64,000 nt of DNA. Source: Meira nashicola. Lineage: Eukaryota > Basidiomycota > Exobasidiomycetes > Exobasidiales > Brachybasidiaceae. Both the position numbers and the translations under genes were made by a program. The stretch is taken from positions 992,001 to 1,056,000 of the forward strand of contig BCJU01000002.1 of assembly GCA_001600355.1 (NCBI GenBank), given 5' to 3'. Numbering within the stretch: position 1 is the stretch's first letter; every line of letters starts with the position of its first letter. The notes under the pieces are model-generated. The model did no database searches, had not been told where the DNA came from, and saw only the letters and a program-made list of their open reading frames with translations. Of this stretch, positions 40,160 through 50,779 are shown piece after piece.

Positions 40160-40975
40160 GATAAAGGGAGGTAGAGCTAAGAATGTAATCGTTCCTGGGT
40201 AAGGAACAAAGTGAATAATATAAAAAGCCCGGAATATTCGAAACCCGTTGAAGAGTAAGAAGAAGAGGATAAGAATTTCCTAAAATTTTACCTTCTTTTG
40301 ATTGGCTTTTGATCAAATTCTTGTGATTACATTCTTGGATAGGTGAATGAAGATAAGAGATTTGATGCAAGCATACAAGCCACCACTGAGTTTTTCTTTA
40401 GTTGAAAAAATTATACTTTATCAAAGCTTATCGTTACGTTTATTCTTTCGATAAGCTTCAACAAATTAAAATTCATCAATATGATTGGCTGTCGAGCAAG
40501 AATAAAAGTACTGATAGATAAGAAATCTAGGATGCATGCATGCATGTACAGGTATGGCAGATAGTCATGAATTCCTTTTTTTTTCTTCTTCTAGCGTTTC
40601 TGCCGTACAGGCAATTCACCCAAATCGATACAACGCAAATTACATATGATTTTAAAACTCGGCTCGGCGTATGATGCACAAGGCAGCAGCGTATGAAGGA
40701 AATTAAGAAACCGCGTGAAACAAATACTTTAATCCGCCGAAAAAGATTGAAAATTAGTTCATTTTAACTGTGTCAAGGCTTATTTGTCATACACTTTGGT
40801 TTGGCTCTGAATTAGCGCCGCGCCTTCGCGTAATGCAGGAAAGACTTTCTATCCCTCGTTCCTTATTAAGTGTAGTTTAGTATATTTCTTATCTTGCATT
40901 CCAGAGATAAGGATCAAATAGTCTGGACCAATAAACGAACAGTATTTCAAATTTGACCGATTGAGTGTCCTTATC
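40160..40975. promoter_or_regulatory. GATAA-rich upstream region of the nitrate transporter gene
   Basis: GATAA on either strand occurs at 40160, 40268, 40352, 40419, 40429, 40450, 40517, 40889, 40906 and 40971 (first base in window order). That is ten in about 980 bases of intergenic DNA. AreA/Nit2-type GATA factors bind this core when preferred nitrogen is lacking. The 40078-41058 gap also contains a GCATGCATGCATG run near 40533. No gene is seen in it. Confidence 0.55.
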
Positions 40976-41058
40976 GCGGGATACGTATGACCCTTTTACA
41001 TGTAGAATATGTTATCTGATGTCATTATGAATAGAATACAGTGTATATACATTTTATT

Positions 41059-43881
41059 TTAAAATCGTACAATGCTACGATCGATATCCCATCCTAATTG
41101 TTGCATATCTCGTAAAACTGCTTCTTCCATTGGTGGGGGCCCACAAAATAGAGCAATCGTATCTTCTATTGGATTTCCATCTTTATCGTTTATATGTTCA
41201 GGTGCGGGAGGAAGATGTTTTTGTAAACAATTTGATGTAATTCTACCTCTTCCCATTTGCCATGAATCAGGTAATTGGTTTGAACTTAAAATGTGCCAAA
41301 GTTTAATTCTTCCTGATGATCTTTCGACAAGTTGATCTAATTGTTGACGTGCTAAAATATCTTCTTCTTCTCTATTACAATCAATTATCCAAATCTTTGT
41401 ATCTTTTGCATTTGGATCATCGATTAAACCTTTTAACGTTGACCAAATTGGAGTGATTCCACTTCCACCTGCAATCATTGCAACATTTTTGATTAAACGT
41501 GAATGTTTATGAACACGCATAAAACTTCCAGGTTCATATGTAAAATGACCTAAAGGACCTTTCAATTCAACGAAATCTTCACCAACTCGTAATTTGTGTA
41601 ATGCAGTTGTCATTTTACCACCTTTTGGAAAGTTTGAATTTGGCATATAAACTTTGATTAAAATATCCAAATAACCCATTAATTCATTTCCACTAAAAGG
41701 TGTATAAGCACGTTGAATCGTTTCAACTTCTTCCGTTTGATCTTCGAGTTTAGATCGTACACGAACATAAACATGTTGTCCTATCGGTAAACCAACTCTT
41801 TGATCTTCACGGTCTAAAGCGAATCTAAAGATGAAACTATCATGTGAAATTTGTGTTTTTGAATGTAAGATTGACTTTTTCCATTGTTTAGGATGTAAGA
41901 ATGGTGCATCTTTATCTTCTTCTTGTGCTTGCTCTTCTTGTTCGATTTGTGCTCCTTCAGCTAATTTACCAATATGAAATTCGCGCATCATTTGTTTTGC
42001 GTCGATTGAATGAATTGCCATAAAATCTTCCGATGCATCTTCTCCGGCAACAAGGGTGATACTATCTGCTCCTCCAGGATGTTTTGCTAAAAATTCAGTT
42101 CCATCGAATACGTGTCCATTTACTATAAACCATGGATTTGTTTCATTTGCATGTTCTTTAAGTTGTTCAGCTGTTATGATTGTTTGAATCTTATTTGAAT
42201 CTCTCATTAATGCGTCTTGATCTACTTTAACAGGTTTGACAATAGGTTTAGCGTCTTTATTTCCTTCTGATTCGATTGATGACGCTTCCTCAAATATTGG
42301 ATAACGTGAAGATTTACCTTCTTCATTTAATCTTTCCATCCAACCACCTGAAACATTTCCAGCCATAGTTGGATGTTCAAAAGAAAGTTTTCTATCACTA
42401 TCCTTTTTATGAATTGCAACTCTAAACCACCAATTATTCATCATTGACATTGCATTCCAATACATATCCCTTGGCATTTGTGCTAATCCTTCATCCGTTG
42501 CACGAACTGCGATTGAAGATGCATTTTTGATTTGATCGATAGGAATTCTTGTTTCCCAAAAACACCATGTGAAGCTCATTTCTGTTTCTGTAAGATCCAA
42601 TGTACCAAAGAAAGGATGATTTTTAATCGGTTCAATTCGATATAAATCTTCTGGCCATTCTAAATTTGTTAATTTCCATGTCTTTCCTTCATCCAGAGTT
42701 ATTTCAACACGATGAACACGTTTACCACCACCTGTATAAGCATATCCTGCCACTTTCATCATTCCATCTTTTTCTATTTCTAATTCTTGATCATGTGCTG
42801 GAACAGTGATTGCTGCATTAACGTTTAAATCATTAATGATATATTTTGGATCATACCACCAATGTTCTTCTTTTCTTGCTTCGTCTGCTGTAACTTGAGT
42901 TGGTAAAAGCTTATTATCCCAAAAGTGTAAATAATGTTGAGATTCTTGATCGGAAACTTCGATTCTGTTTAACCATTTTACCATCCTACCACCAATTTGA
43001 CCTGGAACAACAAGTCTTAATGGGAAACCATGATCGGGTGAAAGTGGTTCTCCATTTAAACCCCAAGCTAATAGCATTCCTTTTGATCTATCACGAGCCC
43101 ATTGTAATCTTTGTGAAGTTCCATATTTGCCTTTTGGTAATTCATCTGCACCTTCAAATATAACATGTCTTGCTCTTCCAGGAACGTGTCTATCATATGG
43201 AAATGCTCCGATTGGTTTTATAGGTTGACAATAATCCAAAACGTCTGCTAAATAAACTCCAGTAAATAATCCATTTGAAACACCTGCAGCTCCCCAATTA
43301 AATCCTAAACCTTTTGTTACCATATTTTGTTCTTTTCTTCTATTTCCAGCACAAACCAAAGTGATTGGTAAAGTAACTGTTTCGAATTTCTCTTTAAGAT
43401 CATCAATCGTAAAAGACATTTCATTTTTCACTAAACCATGAATTCTAACTTTCCATTCTTTTCCTTCTTTTTGTGAAATTTGTGGTGTTGCTCCGTGAGA
43501 ACGAACGTAGAATAAAGATTGTGGAGTTAAGAAACCTGCTTTCCATAAATCCGTTAAAGGTGCTTCAACATTATAAGGATGTTTACCTGTCAAACGAACC
43601 ATACGTTCATCTCTTGCGATCCATGAATCTGGTGTACTTGAATCAATTGCTAAAGGTTTTAAGTCCTTCCCACCTGTTGCATTTGGTACTTTTGGTAAAT
43701 AAGATTGATATTCGTTTGTTGATTCACCTGAATAATTTTCAAGTGCTCTTTCTATATTCTTTTTTTCATATTGACTTTCATCTTCACTTAAATCATCCCT
43801 AGGCGTCGTAGGAGCAGAAGATTCGGGAGGCGAAGAAGGCGAAGAAGACGTTCTTGAAGATGAAGCCAATGAAGATGACAT
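41059..43881 (-). CDS. Nitrate reductase (NADPH), molybdopterin/haem/FAD enzyme
   Basis: This cytosolic enzyme reduces nitrate to nitrite. The 940 residues follow the classical order. An acidic N-terminal leader of about 90 residues precedes the Moco domain, with the molybdenum-ligand Cys177 in LVCAGNRR and GAAGVSNGLFTGV, and the dimerisation domain (about 360-500; HRVEITLDEGKTW). The hinge is Ser/Glu-rich. The cytochrome b5 domain (about 565-640) has haem-binding His in KHPGGAD and MAIHSID. The FAD domain (RAYTPFSGN, about 720) and the NADPH domain (MIAGGSGITPIW, about 800; FCGPPPMEEA near the end) complete it. The terminal SIVRF is usual for the flavin reductase fold. A second, acidic hinge (EEQAQEEDKD) links the b5 and FAD domains. 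It is divergent from nitrite reductase, sharing an 868-base GATAA-rich region. Confidence 0.97.
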   Translation of the reverse strand: MSSSLASSSRTSSSPSSPPESSAPTTPRDDLSEDESQYEKKNIERALENYSGESTNEYQSYLPKVPNATGGKDLKPLAIDSSTPDSWIARDERMVRLTGKHPYNVEAPLTDLWKAGFLTPQSLFYVRSHGATPQISQKEGKEWKVRIHGLVKNEMSFTIDDLKEKFETVTLPITLVCAGNRRKEQNMVTKGLGFNWGAAGVSNGLFTGVYLADVLDYCQPIKPIGAFPYDRHVPGRARHVIFEGADELPKGKYGTSQRLQWARDRSKGMLLAWGLNGEPLSPDHGFPLRLVVPGQIGGRMVKWLNRIEVSDQESQHYLHFWDNKLLPTQVTADEARKEEHWWYDPKYIINDLNVNAAITVPAHDQELEIEKDGMMKVAGYAYTGGGKRVHRVEITLDEGKTWKLTNLEWPEDLYRIEPIKNHPFFGTLDLTETEMSFTWCFWETRIPIDQIKNASSIAVRATDEGLAQMPRDMYWNAMSMMNNWWFRVAIHKKDSDRKLSFEHPTMAGNVSGGWMERLNEEGKSSRYPIFEEASSIESEGNKDAKPIVKPVKVDQDALMRDSNKIQTIITAEQLKEHANETNPWFIVNGHVFDGTEFLAKHPGGADSITLVAGEDASEDFMAIHSIDAKQMMREFHIGKLAEGAQIEQEEQAQEEDKDAPFLHPKQWKKSILHSKTQISHDSFIFRFALDREDQRVGLPIGQHVYVRVRSKLEDQTEEVETIQRAYTPFSGNELMGYLDILIKVYMPNSNFPKGGKMTTALHKLRVGEDFVELKGPLGHFTYEPGSFMRVHKHSRLIKNVAMIAGGSGITPIWSTLKGLIDDPNAKDTKIWIIDCNREEEDILARQQLDQLVERSSGRIKLWHILSSNQLPDSWQMGRGRITSNCLQKHLPPAPEHINDKDGNPIEDTIALFCGPPPMEEAVLRDMQQLGWDIDRSIVRF

Positions 43882-43924
43882 CTTTTCAAGATTTAATCTA
43901 AATTGTGTTGGTGATGGTGATCAT

Positions 43925-44517
43925 GATAAAATCTATTGAAATTGATTCTTCATTGTTAATGTGTATATCATACCCCTTACAAAAATTTCAAAAGTGGCGC
44001 AAAACAAGAATAACCCCCCCTCAGCCCAATAATCGGCACGGTTGCATGCATATATGAATTACATACATCTTTAGCGCGGCATTTGCTCATACCCGAGATG
44101 TGATCAAACCTTTCTTCATCTCTGACCAATCAAATCACAATTTGTAAACACCGACGTATGTAAAAAAGATAAACATACATTTCGTCATACAAATTAAAAC
44201 GGGATCGGAAGTATAAAAATCCAGTCTTTCAAGGTCTGGGTACACTTGCATACATTCCACATAAAGAGGAAGAGATAAGGAAATTTTAAAATTCCCATCA
44301 ACCAATCAAAAACGCGTGTTTGTTTTATCTTTTTCTTATCAGTGAAAGATTATTTTAGTGTGTAAAAGTAATACGCCAACGCAAGACTGTCAAACTGCCA
44401 AAATAGATAAGAATTCAACTAAAAAGAAAACACGTTTTGTGCCGTGCCTGAACGAGATGATTCTCTTAAACCTTACTTTTTGAAAGATAACAACTTTTCA
44501 ATCATTCATTCCGATAA
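43925..44517. promoter_or_regulatory. Shared GATAA-rich promoter of nitrate and nitrite reductase
   Basis: The divergent region 43882-44749 holds eight GATAA cores: plus strand at 43925, 44168, 44274, 44406, 44486 and 44513; minus strand at 44325-44329 and 44336-44340. Several pairs are close together, as AreA/Nit2 sites often are. A TATAAAA lies at 44214-44220. A pathway-specific NirA/Nit4 site was not identified. Confidence 0.6.
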
Positions 44518-44749
44518 TGTTCTCTTAGACATTGCATGTCAAGAAAAGGCGGGAGGGCTATGTGAATTATCAGGAGATTCTCCGCATTAAAGGATACATG
44601 TACCTACACATGTTAAGGGTTTATGCCAAGGAAGAATGAATTTGATTGGAAGAAAGTTAATTTGTATTATCCTAGAATGATTGGATGATAGATATGTAGA
44701 TAATTCTAGAAGAATCTTTTTCTCCCACCATCACATTCATCTCACAATC

Positions 44750-47700
44750 ATGGCTCCCGTTCCCACAGAAGTGATTTATGATGCTAGTCATTCAGCAACA
44801 AAGAATGATGGTGATCAACAACCAGCAACATCATCTTCTCAAAAGAGATATAAAAAATGCGTTGTAGTTGGATTTGGAATGGTTGGAATTGCATTTGTAG
44901 AAAAGTTATTAAAATATGATCTTGAAGGTGGAAGAGATGAATGGCAAGTTACAGTTATTGGAGAAGAACCTCATTTAGCATATAATCGTGTTGGACTTTC
45001 AACTTATTGGGAAAAGACAAGTGTTGAAGAACTTTATTTAAATCCGTTGGAGTGGTATTCAAGTCATGCACCTGGTAAATTAACTTATCATACTTCTGAT
45101 CAAGTTTTAGGAATTGATTCAAATTCAAAATTAATTAAAACACAAAAAGGTCATGAAATCAGTTATGATATTTGTGTTTTAGCAACAGGTTCAGATGCTG
45201 CTTTACCACCTTATGTTTCACGTCAAAAGTTTGAAAGTATTCAAGGTGCTTTCGTTTATAGAAATATTTCTGATTTAGAAGAAATGTTAGCATATAGTAA
45301 AACTCGTCAAATCAAACGAGCAGCAGTCGTTGGTGGCGGTTTATTAGGATTAGAAGCTGCAAAAGCATTATTAGATTTAGAAACAGTTGAACAAGCAATT
45401 ATTGTTGAACGTAATCAATGGGTTTTAAGTCGTCAATTAGACGCTCTAGGTGGTAGAATGGTTTTGGAAAAAGTACGTAATTTAGGAGTGGAAGTTTTAT
45501 TACAAGCTCGTGTACGTGATTTAATCCTTGAACCAAGTCAAGAATCAGAGAAGCAAAGATTAACTGGAATTATGCTTCAAGGTGCTCAAGATGGTTCAAC
45601 TCCTGATACACCTTATGATTTAGATATGATTGTATTTGCAGTTGGAATCAAAGCTCGAGATGAATTAGCAAAACCAAGCTCAATCATAACTGATCCAAGA
45701 GGTGGCTTTGTCGTTGATCATCATTTAAGAACAAATATTCCAGACGTTTATGCAATAGGTGAATGTGCTTCTTATAAAGGTGAAACTTGGGGCTTGATTG
45801 CACCAGGAGTTGAAATGGCAGATACACTCTCTTGGAATTTAACTGAAGGACCACATCATCAAATAAGAACAATGACACCTCCAGACGTTAGTACAAAATT
45901 AAAGTTGATGGGAGTTGATGTTGCTTCTTTTGGTGACTTTTTTGCCGATCAAGGAAAAATATCAAAACCATTACCTGGAACGACAAGGAAGGGTAATGAG
46001 AGTAACTCAATTCCAATCGAAAAACAAGTAAAAAGTATGACTTATCGTGATCCATTTTCAGACGTTTATAAAAAATACATCTTTACAGCTGATGGAAAAT
46101 ATTTGATCGGTGGAATGATGGTTGGTGACGTAAAAGATTTCGTTAAATTAGTCGGAATATGTTCAAAACAAAAGTTAATCGAAAAACCACCTGCAGAATT
46201 TATTGTCGGAGCTAAAAAAGAAGGAGAAGAAGAAGGAGATGATTTAGATGATGATGCACAAATTTGTTCTTGTCATAATGTTAAAAAAGGAGACGTTATC
46301 GCTCAAGTTAAGAAAGGTTGTCATTCTATTGGAGAAATCAAATCATGCACAAAATTAGGAACAGGTTGTGGTGGTTGTATGCCTTTAGGAACTTCAGTTT
46401 TCAATAAAGCAATGAAAGATGCAGGTCAAGAAGTTTCAAATAACGTCTGTCCACACTTTCCATATTCACGTGCAGATCTATTCATGATCGTTAAATTTCG
46501 TAAATTAAAAGATTTTTCTTCAGTTATGGCTTCTGCAGGTAAAAAATCAACAAGTTTAGGATGTGACATTTGTCGACCTGCAGTTGGAAGTATTTTATCT
46601 TCTCTTTATAATGATTGGATTATGCAACCTAAATTACGTCAAACACAAGATACAAATGATCGTTTTTTGGCAAATATGCAAAGGGATGGTACTTATTCTG
46701 TTGTTCCACGTTTACCGGCAGGTGAAGTTAGTCCTGAAAAATTACGAGTTTTAGGTGAAGTTGCAACAGATTTTGGCTTATATACAAAAATTACAGGTGG
46801 TCAACGTATTGATATGTTTGGTGCTAAAAAACAAGATTTACCTGCAATTTGGACACGTTTAGTTGATGCTGGATTCGAATCAGGTCATGCATACGGAAAA
46901 GCATTAAGAACGATTAAATCTTGCGTTGGAACAACATGGTGTCGTTATGGTGTTGGAGATTCCGTGAAATTTGCCGTCGAACTTGAAAATAGATATCGGG
47001 GTATTCGTGCTCCGCATAAATTCAAATCTGCCGTTTCAGGTTGTAATCGTGATTGTGCAGAATTTCATAGTAAAGATTTTGGTGTTTTAGCAACTCCAAA
47101 AGGATGGAATGTCGTCGTTGGTGGAAATGGTGGAGCAAAACCAAGACACGCATGGCCTTTAGCTGAAAATGTTACAAAACATATGGCAGTCAAATTGATC
47201 GATAGATTTTTAGCATTATACATTCGCTCGGCTGATAAACTTCAAAGGACAGCAAGATGGATTGAAAGTTTACCAGGTGGAATTGAAGAACTTAAACAAA
47301 TTATTGTTGATGATAAATTAGGAATTTGTCAAGAATTGGAATCTGATATGCAAGAATTAATTGGAACATATCATTGTGAATGGGCAATGGTCGTTCGTGA
47401 TCCTGAACGTCAAAAACAATTCCGTCAATTCGTAAATACAAACGAAACACAATCTTCAGTTGAACAAGTTCAAGAAAGAGGTCAATCACGTCCAGAATAT
47501 TGGCCAACAGATGCCGCTCCACTTAAATTTAGCGTTTTAGACGTCGTTCAAACGGCGAAATGGGATTGGCGTTTAATGTGTAATGCAATTGACGTTGAAC
47601 CAAGTGAAGAAGCAACTTCGAGTGCAGTTGTGAAGTATGGTGACGTTCAATTAGCAATCTATCATGTTCCTACAAAAGGTTGGTTCGCTTCTCAACAAAT

Positions 47701-48139
47701 GTGTCCACATCGTCGTGCAAACGTTTTAGCTGATGGTTTAATTGGTGAAGATGAAGCAGGAAATCCTTATATTTCTTGTCCACTTCATAAACGTCAGTAT
47801 AACTTAGATCCGAACGTGGAAAAACAAGGTGGCTTTTGTCGTTCTGATTCGGATTATCAAATTATGACTTTCAAATGTAAAGAAGAAGATGGTAAAGTTT
47901 TCATTAATTTACCAGATACTGATTCTTTAGACGCAATCCTTTCAACTTCAAAATGGATGATTCGTAAAGCAAAAGAAGAATCTCATATTCTTGCTGGCGG
48001 TAAACCAAATGAACTCTCGAGTGGAGTTGAGATTGCAGAAATTAAAGATGAAGTTACAGCTGAAGGTAAAGAAGAAGAAAAACAACAACAAAAAGCTTCT
48101 TGCGGTGATCAAGTAGACGGTGGAAAGCTGGATTGGTAA
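44750..48139 (+). CDS. Nitrite reductase (NADPH), siroheme enzyme with C-terminal Rieske domain
   Basis: The enzyme reduces nitrite to ammonium with six electrons. The longest frame starts at a TTG at 44681; the first ATG, at 44750 (MAPVPTEVIYD), gives 1129 residues. Domain order: FAD/NAD(P)H-binding pyridine nucleotide reductase (CVVVGFGMVGIAFVEKLL near residue 40, AVVGGGLLGLEAAKALL, VYAIGECA); a BFD-like [2Fe-2S] region (CSCHNVKKGDV and GTGCGGC, about 506-545); two nitrite/sulfite reductase ferredoxin-like halves; the siroheme/[4Fe-4S] ligands CVGTTWCRYG (about 724) and SGCNRDCAEF (about 762); and a C-terminal Rieske [2Fe-2S] domain with CPHRRA (about 985) and CPLHKRQYNL (about 1009). This is the full-length fungal architecture. 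A 56-base hydrophilic tail stretch rich in Lys/Glu follows. Confidence 0.97.
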   Translation: MAPVPTEVIYDASHSATKNDGDQQPATSSSQKRYKKCVVVGFGMVGIAFVEKLLKYDLEGGRDEWQVTVIGEEPHLAYNRVGLSTYWEKTSVEELYLNPLEWYSSHAPGKLTYHTSDQVLGIDSNSKLIKTQKGHEISYDICVLATGSDAALPPYVSRQKFESIQGAFVYRNISDLEEMLAYSKTRQIKRAAVVGGGLLGLEAAKALLDLETVEQAIIVERNQWVLSRQLDALGGRMVLEKVRNLGVEVLLQARVRDLILEPSQESEKQRLTGIMLQGAQDGSTPDTPYDLDMIVFAVGIKARDELAKPSSIITDPRGGFVVDHHLRTNIPDVYAIGECASYKGETWGLIAPGVEMADTLSWNLTEGPHHQIRTMTPPDVSTKLKLMGVDVASFGDFFADQGKISKPLPGTTRKGNESNSIPIEKQVKSMTYRDPFSDVYKKYIFTADGKYLIGGMMVGDVKDFVKLVGICSKQKLIEKPPAEFIVGAKKEGEEEGDDLDDDAQICSCHNVKKGDVIAQVKKGCHSIGEIKSCTKLGTGCGGCMPLGTSVFNKAMKDAGQEVSNNVCPHFPYSRADLFMIVKFRKLKDFSSVMASAGKKSTSLGCDICRPAVGSILSSLYNDWIMQPKLRQTQDTNDRFLANMQRDGTYSVVPRLPAGEVSPEKLRVLGEVATDFGLYTKITGGQRIDMFGAKKQDLPAIWTRLVDAGFESGHAYGKALRTIKSCVGTTWCRYGVGDSVKFAVELENRYRGIRAPHKFKSAVSGCNRDCAEFHSKDFGVLATPKGWNVVVGGNGGAKPRHAWPLAENVTKHMAVKLIDRFLALYIRSADKLQRTARWIESLPGGIEELKQIIVDDKLGICQELESDMQELIGTYHCEWAMVVRDPERQKQFRQFVNTNETQSSVEQVQERGQSRPEYWPTDAAPLKFSVLDVVQTAKWDWRLMCNAIDVEPSEEATSSAVVKYGDVQLAIYHVPTKGWFASQQMCPHRRANVLADGLIGEDEAGNPYISCPLHKRQYNLDPNVEKQGGFCRSDSDYQIMTFKCKEEDGKVFINLPDTDSLDAILSTSKWMIRKAKEESHILAGGKPNELSSGVEIAEIKDEVTAEGKEEEKQQQKASCGDQVDGGKLDW

Positions 48140-48241
48140 ACAAACAGACAGGCTCCCTTCACAACAATTTATGATGTACTATACTTTTTCAATCATTAAT
48201 GAATAATTATTTTGTCTAAAATACAGAATGAATGAGTAAAA

Positions 48242-50206
48242 TTACTTGTGATTATCATTAACAGCAGCAGTGATAGTATCACCTAATCCGATTGCGATAT
48301 AATATGCCATAACTAAAAGTGTTTGACCAATAACATCAACCAGACTTGTGATAAACGGTAAACAATAAATGTCAGGATCATAATCGAATCGCCATAATAA
48401 TAAAGTAAGAACGTGAGCGATCGTTAATGCGCACAAAAATGCCAGAGAAGAAACAGTGATAAACATCAAAAGGAAAGGAATTCCAAACGTCATTTGACCA
48501 GTAAATCGAACGAATAGTATGAATGCAGTCGTAACAATCATTCCTAATCCGAATAGAGTACAAGGTGCCAACCATCCTTCTGTTGGACCACCAATATCTT
48601 GTAACCATTTAGGAGCAAATCGTTCATATTTGTCACTAACCCAACCAGATATTCCACTTCTATCGGTACCAAACATGAAAAATCTTGATCGCTGTCGTGA
48701 ATTGGAAGGCTTTGCATTCCGGCCACTATGTAATGCAGTCGATGTACGTGAAACAAAGATTGCTGCTACTGCACCAGGTAAACCTGTCAATACAGGTACT
48801 AATAATGCAAAACCTTCAAATTTTTGAACAAAAGTATCCAAAACAACTCCAGCTCCCGAACTGATAAACATTGCAATCAATAATGGAATCCAACCTGACG
48901 AAAGAAGTTCTCGTACATAAGCATTTCGATAAGCTGCTAAAAAGAAAATAGCACAAGCTCCTGCTAAAGCCAATAAAATAAGTGTTGCCAAAATTGTACC
49001 TTCAAATCTTGCCATAAAAGAAGAGAATAAGCCAAGTAATGTTAACGTTAAAAGATCACCCAAAGAACCTGCTAAAGGTGAAGCGATATTATCAGGATTT
49101 AAACCCATTTGACGTGTGACGACTACTAAAGCACACATGAAACTACCAAGAACGGCAGAAGATACTGAAGCAGAAAGTGTTGCAGTTGCGATTACCAAAA
49201 CGAATTCAAAGTAAGAATTGCGTAATTTGAGTGAAGGATCGACGGGAGGATGATGATGGATCACTCTTCGTGGTGAGAGCAATCTTCGTATTAACATCGC
49301 TGGAGCAGCTGTAACTGAGGTTTGCAAAGATGAAACGCTTGGCGAAGGTATTGGCACTTCTTTTGCAGGCTCAGCACTTGTTCCAAGACCTAACAAGAAT
49401 GACAAAATACCGGCAAACAAAGAAACGATAAGAGCTTGTACTTGTAAGAGAGCCAAATTGCCAAATATTAAAGTTTCCCGAGTCCTTCTTACGTCTAATT
49501 CTCCAATATTGGCTGATGTAGACATACGCAAGGATAGATTACCTTCTAAATTACCCTTTAAGTTCAACAAAATTGGGATCAAGATAAACAATTTGTCCAC
49601 TCTTGTGAATACGGGCCATTTGGCCAAATGAATCAACAATTCTCCTGATAGACAAAGACTGATCAGTGATAATGACAATGTAGGTAAAGCCTCACGAGAG
49701 ATTTCCCACATTTGTGCAAAGAAGCCTCTACGGTTTGCTCTTCTGTTTGCCCTTCCTGCCGTACCTGCACGATCTCTAAAGACACCATCACGAACGTCAG
49801 AAGGTGTGATTGAATGTTCTCTTTCTGTTGAATTACCATTATTTTGCTCAACGGTAGAGATTGAATTCTTTCTTGTTTGTAATAAATCATCATCTTCTTC
49901 TCCTTCACCATCTTCTAGATCTTCTTGTTTTGTTGATGTACGCGTGGATTTTGTACCTAATCTATTTCCTCCTTCATATTTTGCCCTTCTATTCGCTCGA
50001 TCTTCTTCATCGCTTAATCTAGAAACTAATCCTGCCGCTTCTTCTGATTGATCTGATCGAGAAGATACTTCACATTTACCATCATCAAATTGTGGTGAAT
50101 TTGTTATGGATTCAGCTGCATTAATGATTGATGTTGTATCATGACGTTCTGCTAAAGAATAACTTGAACTTTGTCGTTCCGGAGCTGGTGGCGGATGTGG
50201 TGTCAT
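48242..50206 (-). CDS. SLC41/MgtE-type divalent cation transporter
   Basis: The protein has 654 residues. An N-terminal cytosolic region of about 170 residues is acidic and Ser/Thr-rich, followed by two MgtE-like membrane repeats with about ten membrane segments. The first repeat carries the family signature LIPILLNLKGNLEGNLSLRMSTSANIGELD; the second carries LVPVLTGLPGAVAAIFVSRTSTALH at the equivalent place. Together they identify the eukaryotic SLC41 (Mg2+ transporter/exchanger) family rather than bacterial MgtE, because there are no N-domain or CBS domains. Location at plasma or vacuolar membrane cannot be told. It converges on nitrite reductase with about 100 bases between; a functional link is not evident. 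Confidence 0.88.
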   Translation of the reverse strand: MTPHPPPAPERQSSSYSLAERHDTTSIINAAESITNSPQFDDGKCEVSSRSDQSEEAAGLVSRLSDEEDRANRRAKYEGGNRLGTKSTRTSTKQEDLEDGEGEEDDDLLQTRKNSISTVEQNNGNSTEREHSITPSDVRDGVFRDRAGTAGRANRRANRRGFFAQMWEISREALPTLSLSLISLCLSGELLIHLAKWPVFTRVDKLFILIPILLNLKGNLEGNLSLRMSTSANIGELDVRRTRETLIFGNLALLQVQALIVSLFAGILSFLLGLGTSAEPAKEVPIPSPSVSSLQTSVTAAPAMLIRRLLSPRRVIHHHPPVDPSLKLRNSYFEFVLVIATATLSASVSSAVLGSFMCALVVVTRQMGLNPDNIASPLAGSLGDLLTLTLLGLFSSFMARFEGTILATLILLALAGACAIFFLAAYRNAYVRELLSSGWIPLLIAMFISSGAGVVLDTFVQKFEGFALLVPVLTGLPGAVAAIFVSRTSTALHSGRNAKPSNSRQRSRFFMFGTDRSGISGWVSDKYERFAPKWLQDIGGPTEGWLAPCTLFGLGMIVTTAFILFVRFTGQMTFGIPFLLMFITVSSLAFLCALTIAHVLTLLLWRFDYDPDIYCLPFITSLVDVIGQTLLVMAYYIAIGLGDTITAAVNDNHK

Positions 50207-50779
50207 ACTATTGTTACCAGCTTGATTACCTTTATGCTATCAAGAAAAGATTTAGCTGGGTGATAGTTGTTTGTATGTGTGTATGTATGCTTGCTTGGTG
50301 AAAAGACACGGGAGAAAATTGTCAGGAGCGATCTCCTTTCGTGTAGGACTGGGTATATGGCTTCCTCTTTGAAAGTGAAAGTGAGATTGAATCGAAACTC
50401 CTAGTGATTGAATGATTAAGGAGATTTAATGTACTGTTTTATTCTCCTCTCTTCTCTTCTCGTTCTTTGGAGAGGTGTAGATCGTGTGATAAGCATGAAT
50501 GAAATTGAAGCGGAAAAGTAGTTTATTTTATTGTTTTAATCTTGACAATTTTATTACTGTTAAAGTGCCTGCATTCAAACTGTACATAGTCTAGACTACA
50601 CATGCAAAGTACGGATTGATAAAGAAACACACTTGCCACGCGTAAAGACGCGAATTGGTGTTGTACTGTTGTATGCACCCACCGTACAAAACGCCACACG
50701 CCAATAAATACACACAAATCGGATCCGTTTCAGTCAATAAATTAATACAATTAGAATATTTTGCAAAATTACGATATGT
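50207..50779. other. Intergenic region upstream of the SLC41 gene
   Basis: It contains GTATG-type simple sequence near 50270-50290, a TTCTCTTCT run near 50450-50465 and ACGCG cores near 50638 and 50648. No gene or RNA element is seen. Confidence 0.45.

Noticed and set aside
38338..48139. Recent horizontal transfer of the nitrate cluster based on composition
   Set aside because: The cluster is AT-rich with many TTA and GAA codons, but neighbouring genes such as RIB3, the SDR-RCC1 fusion and SLH1 look the same by eye. Composition alone does not support transfer.
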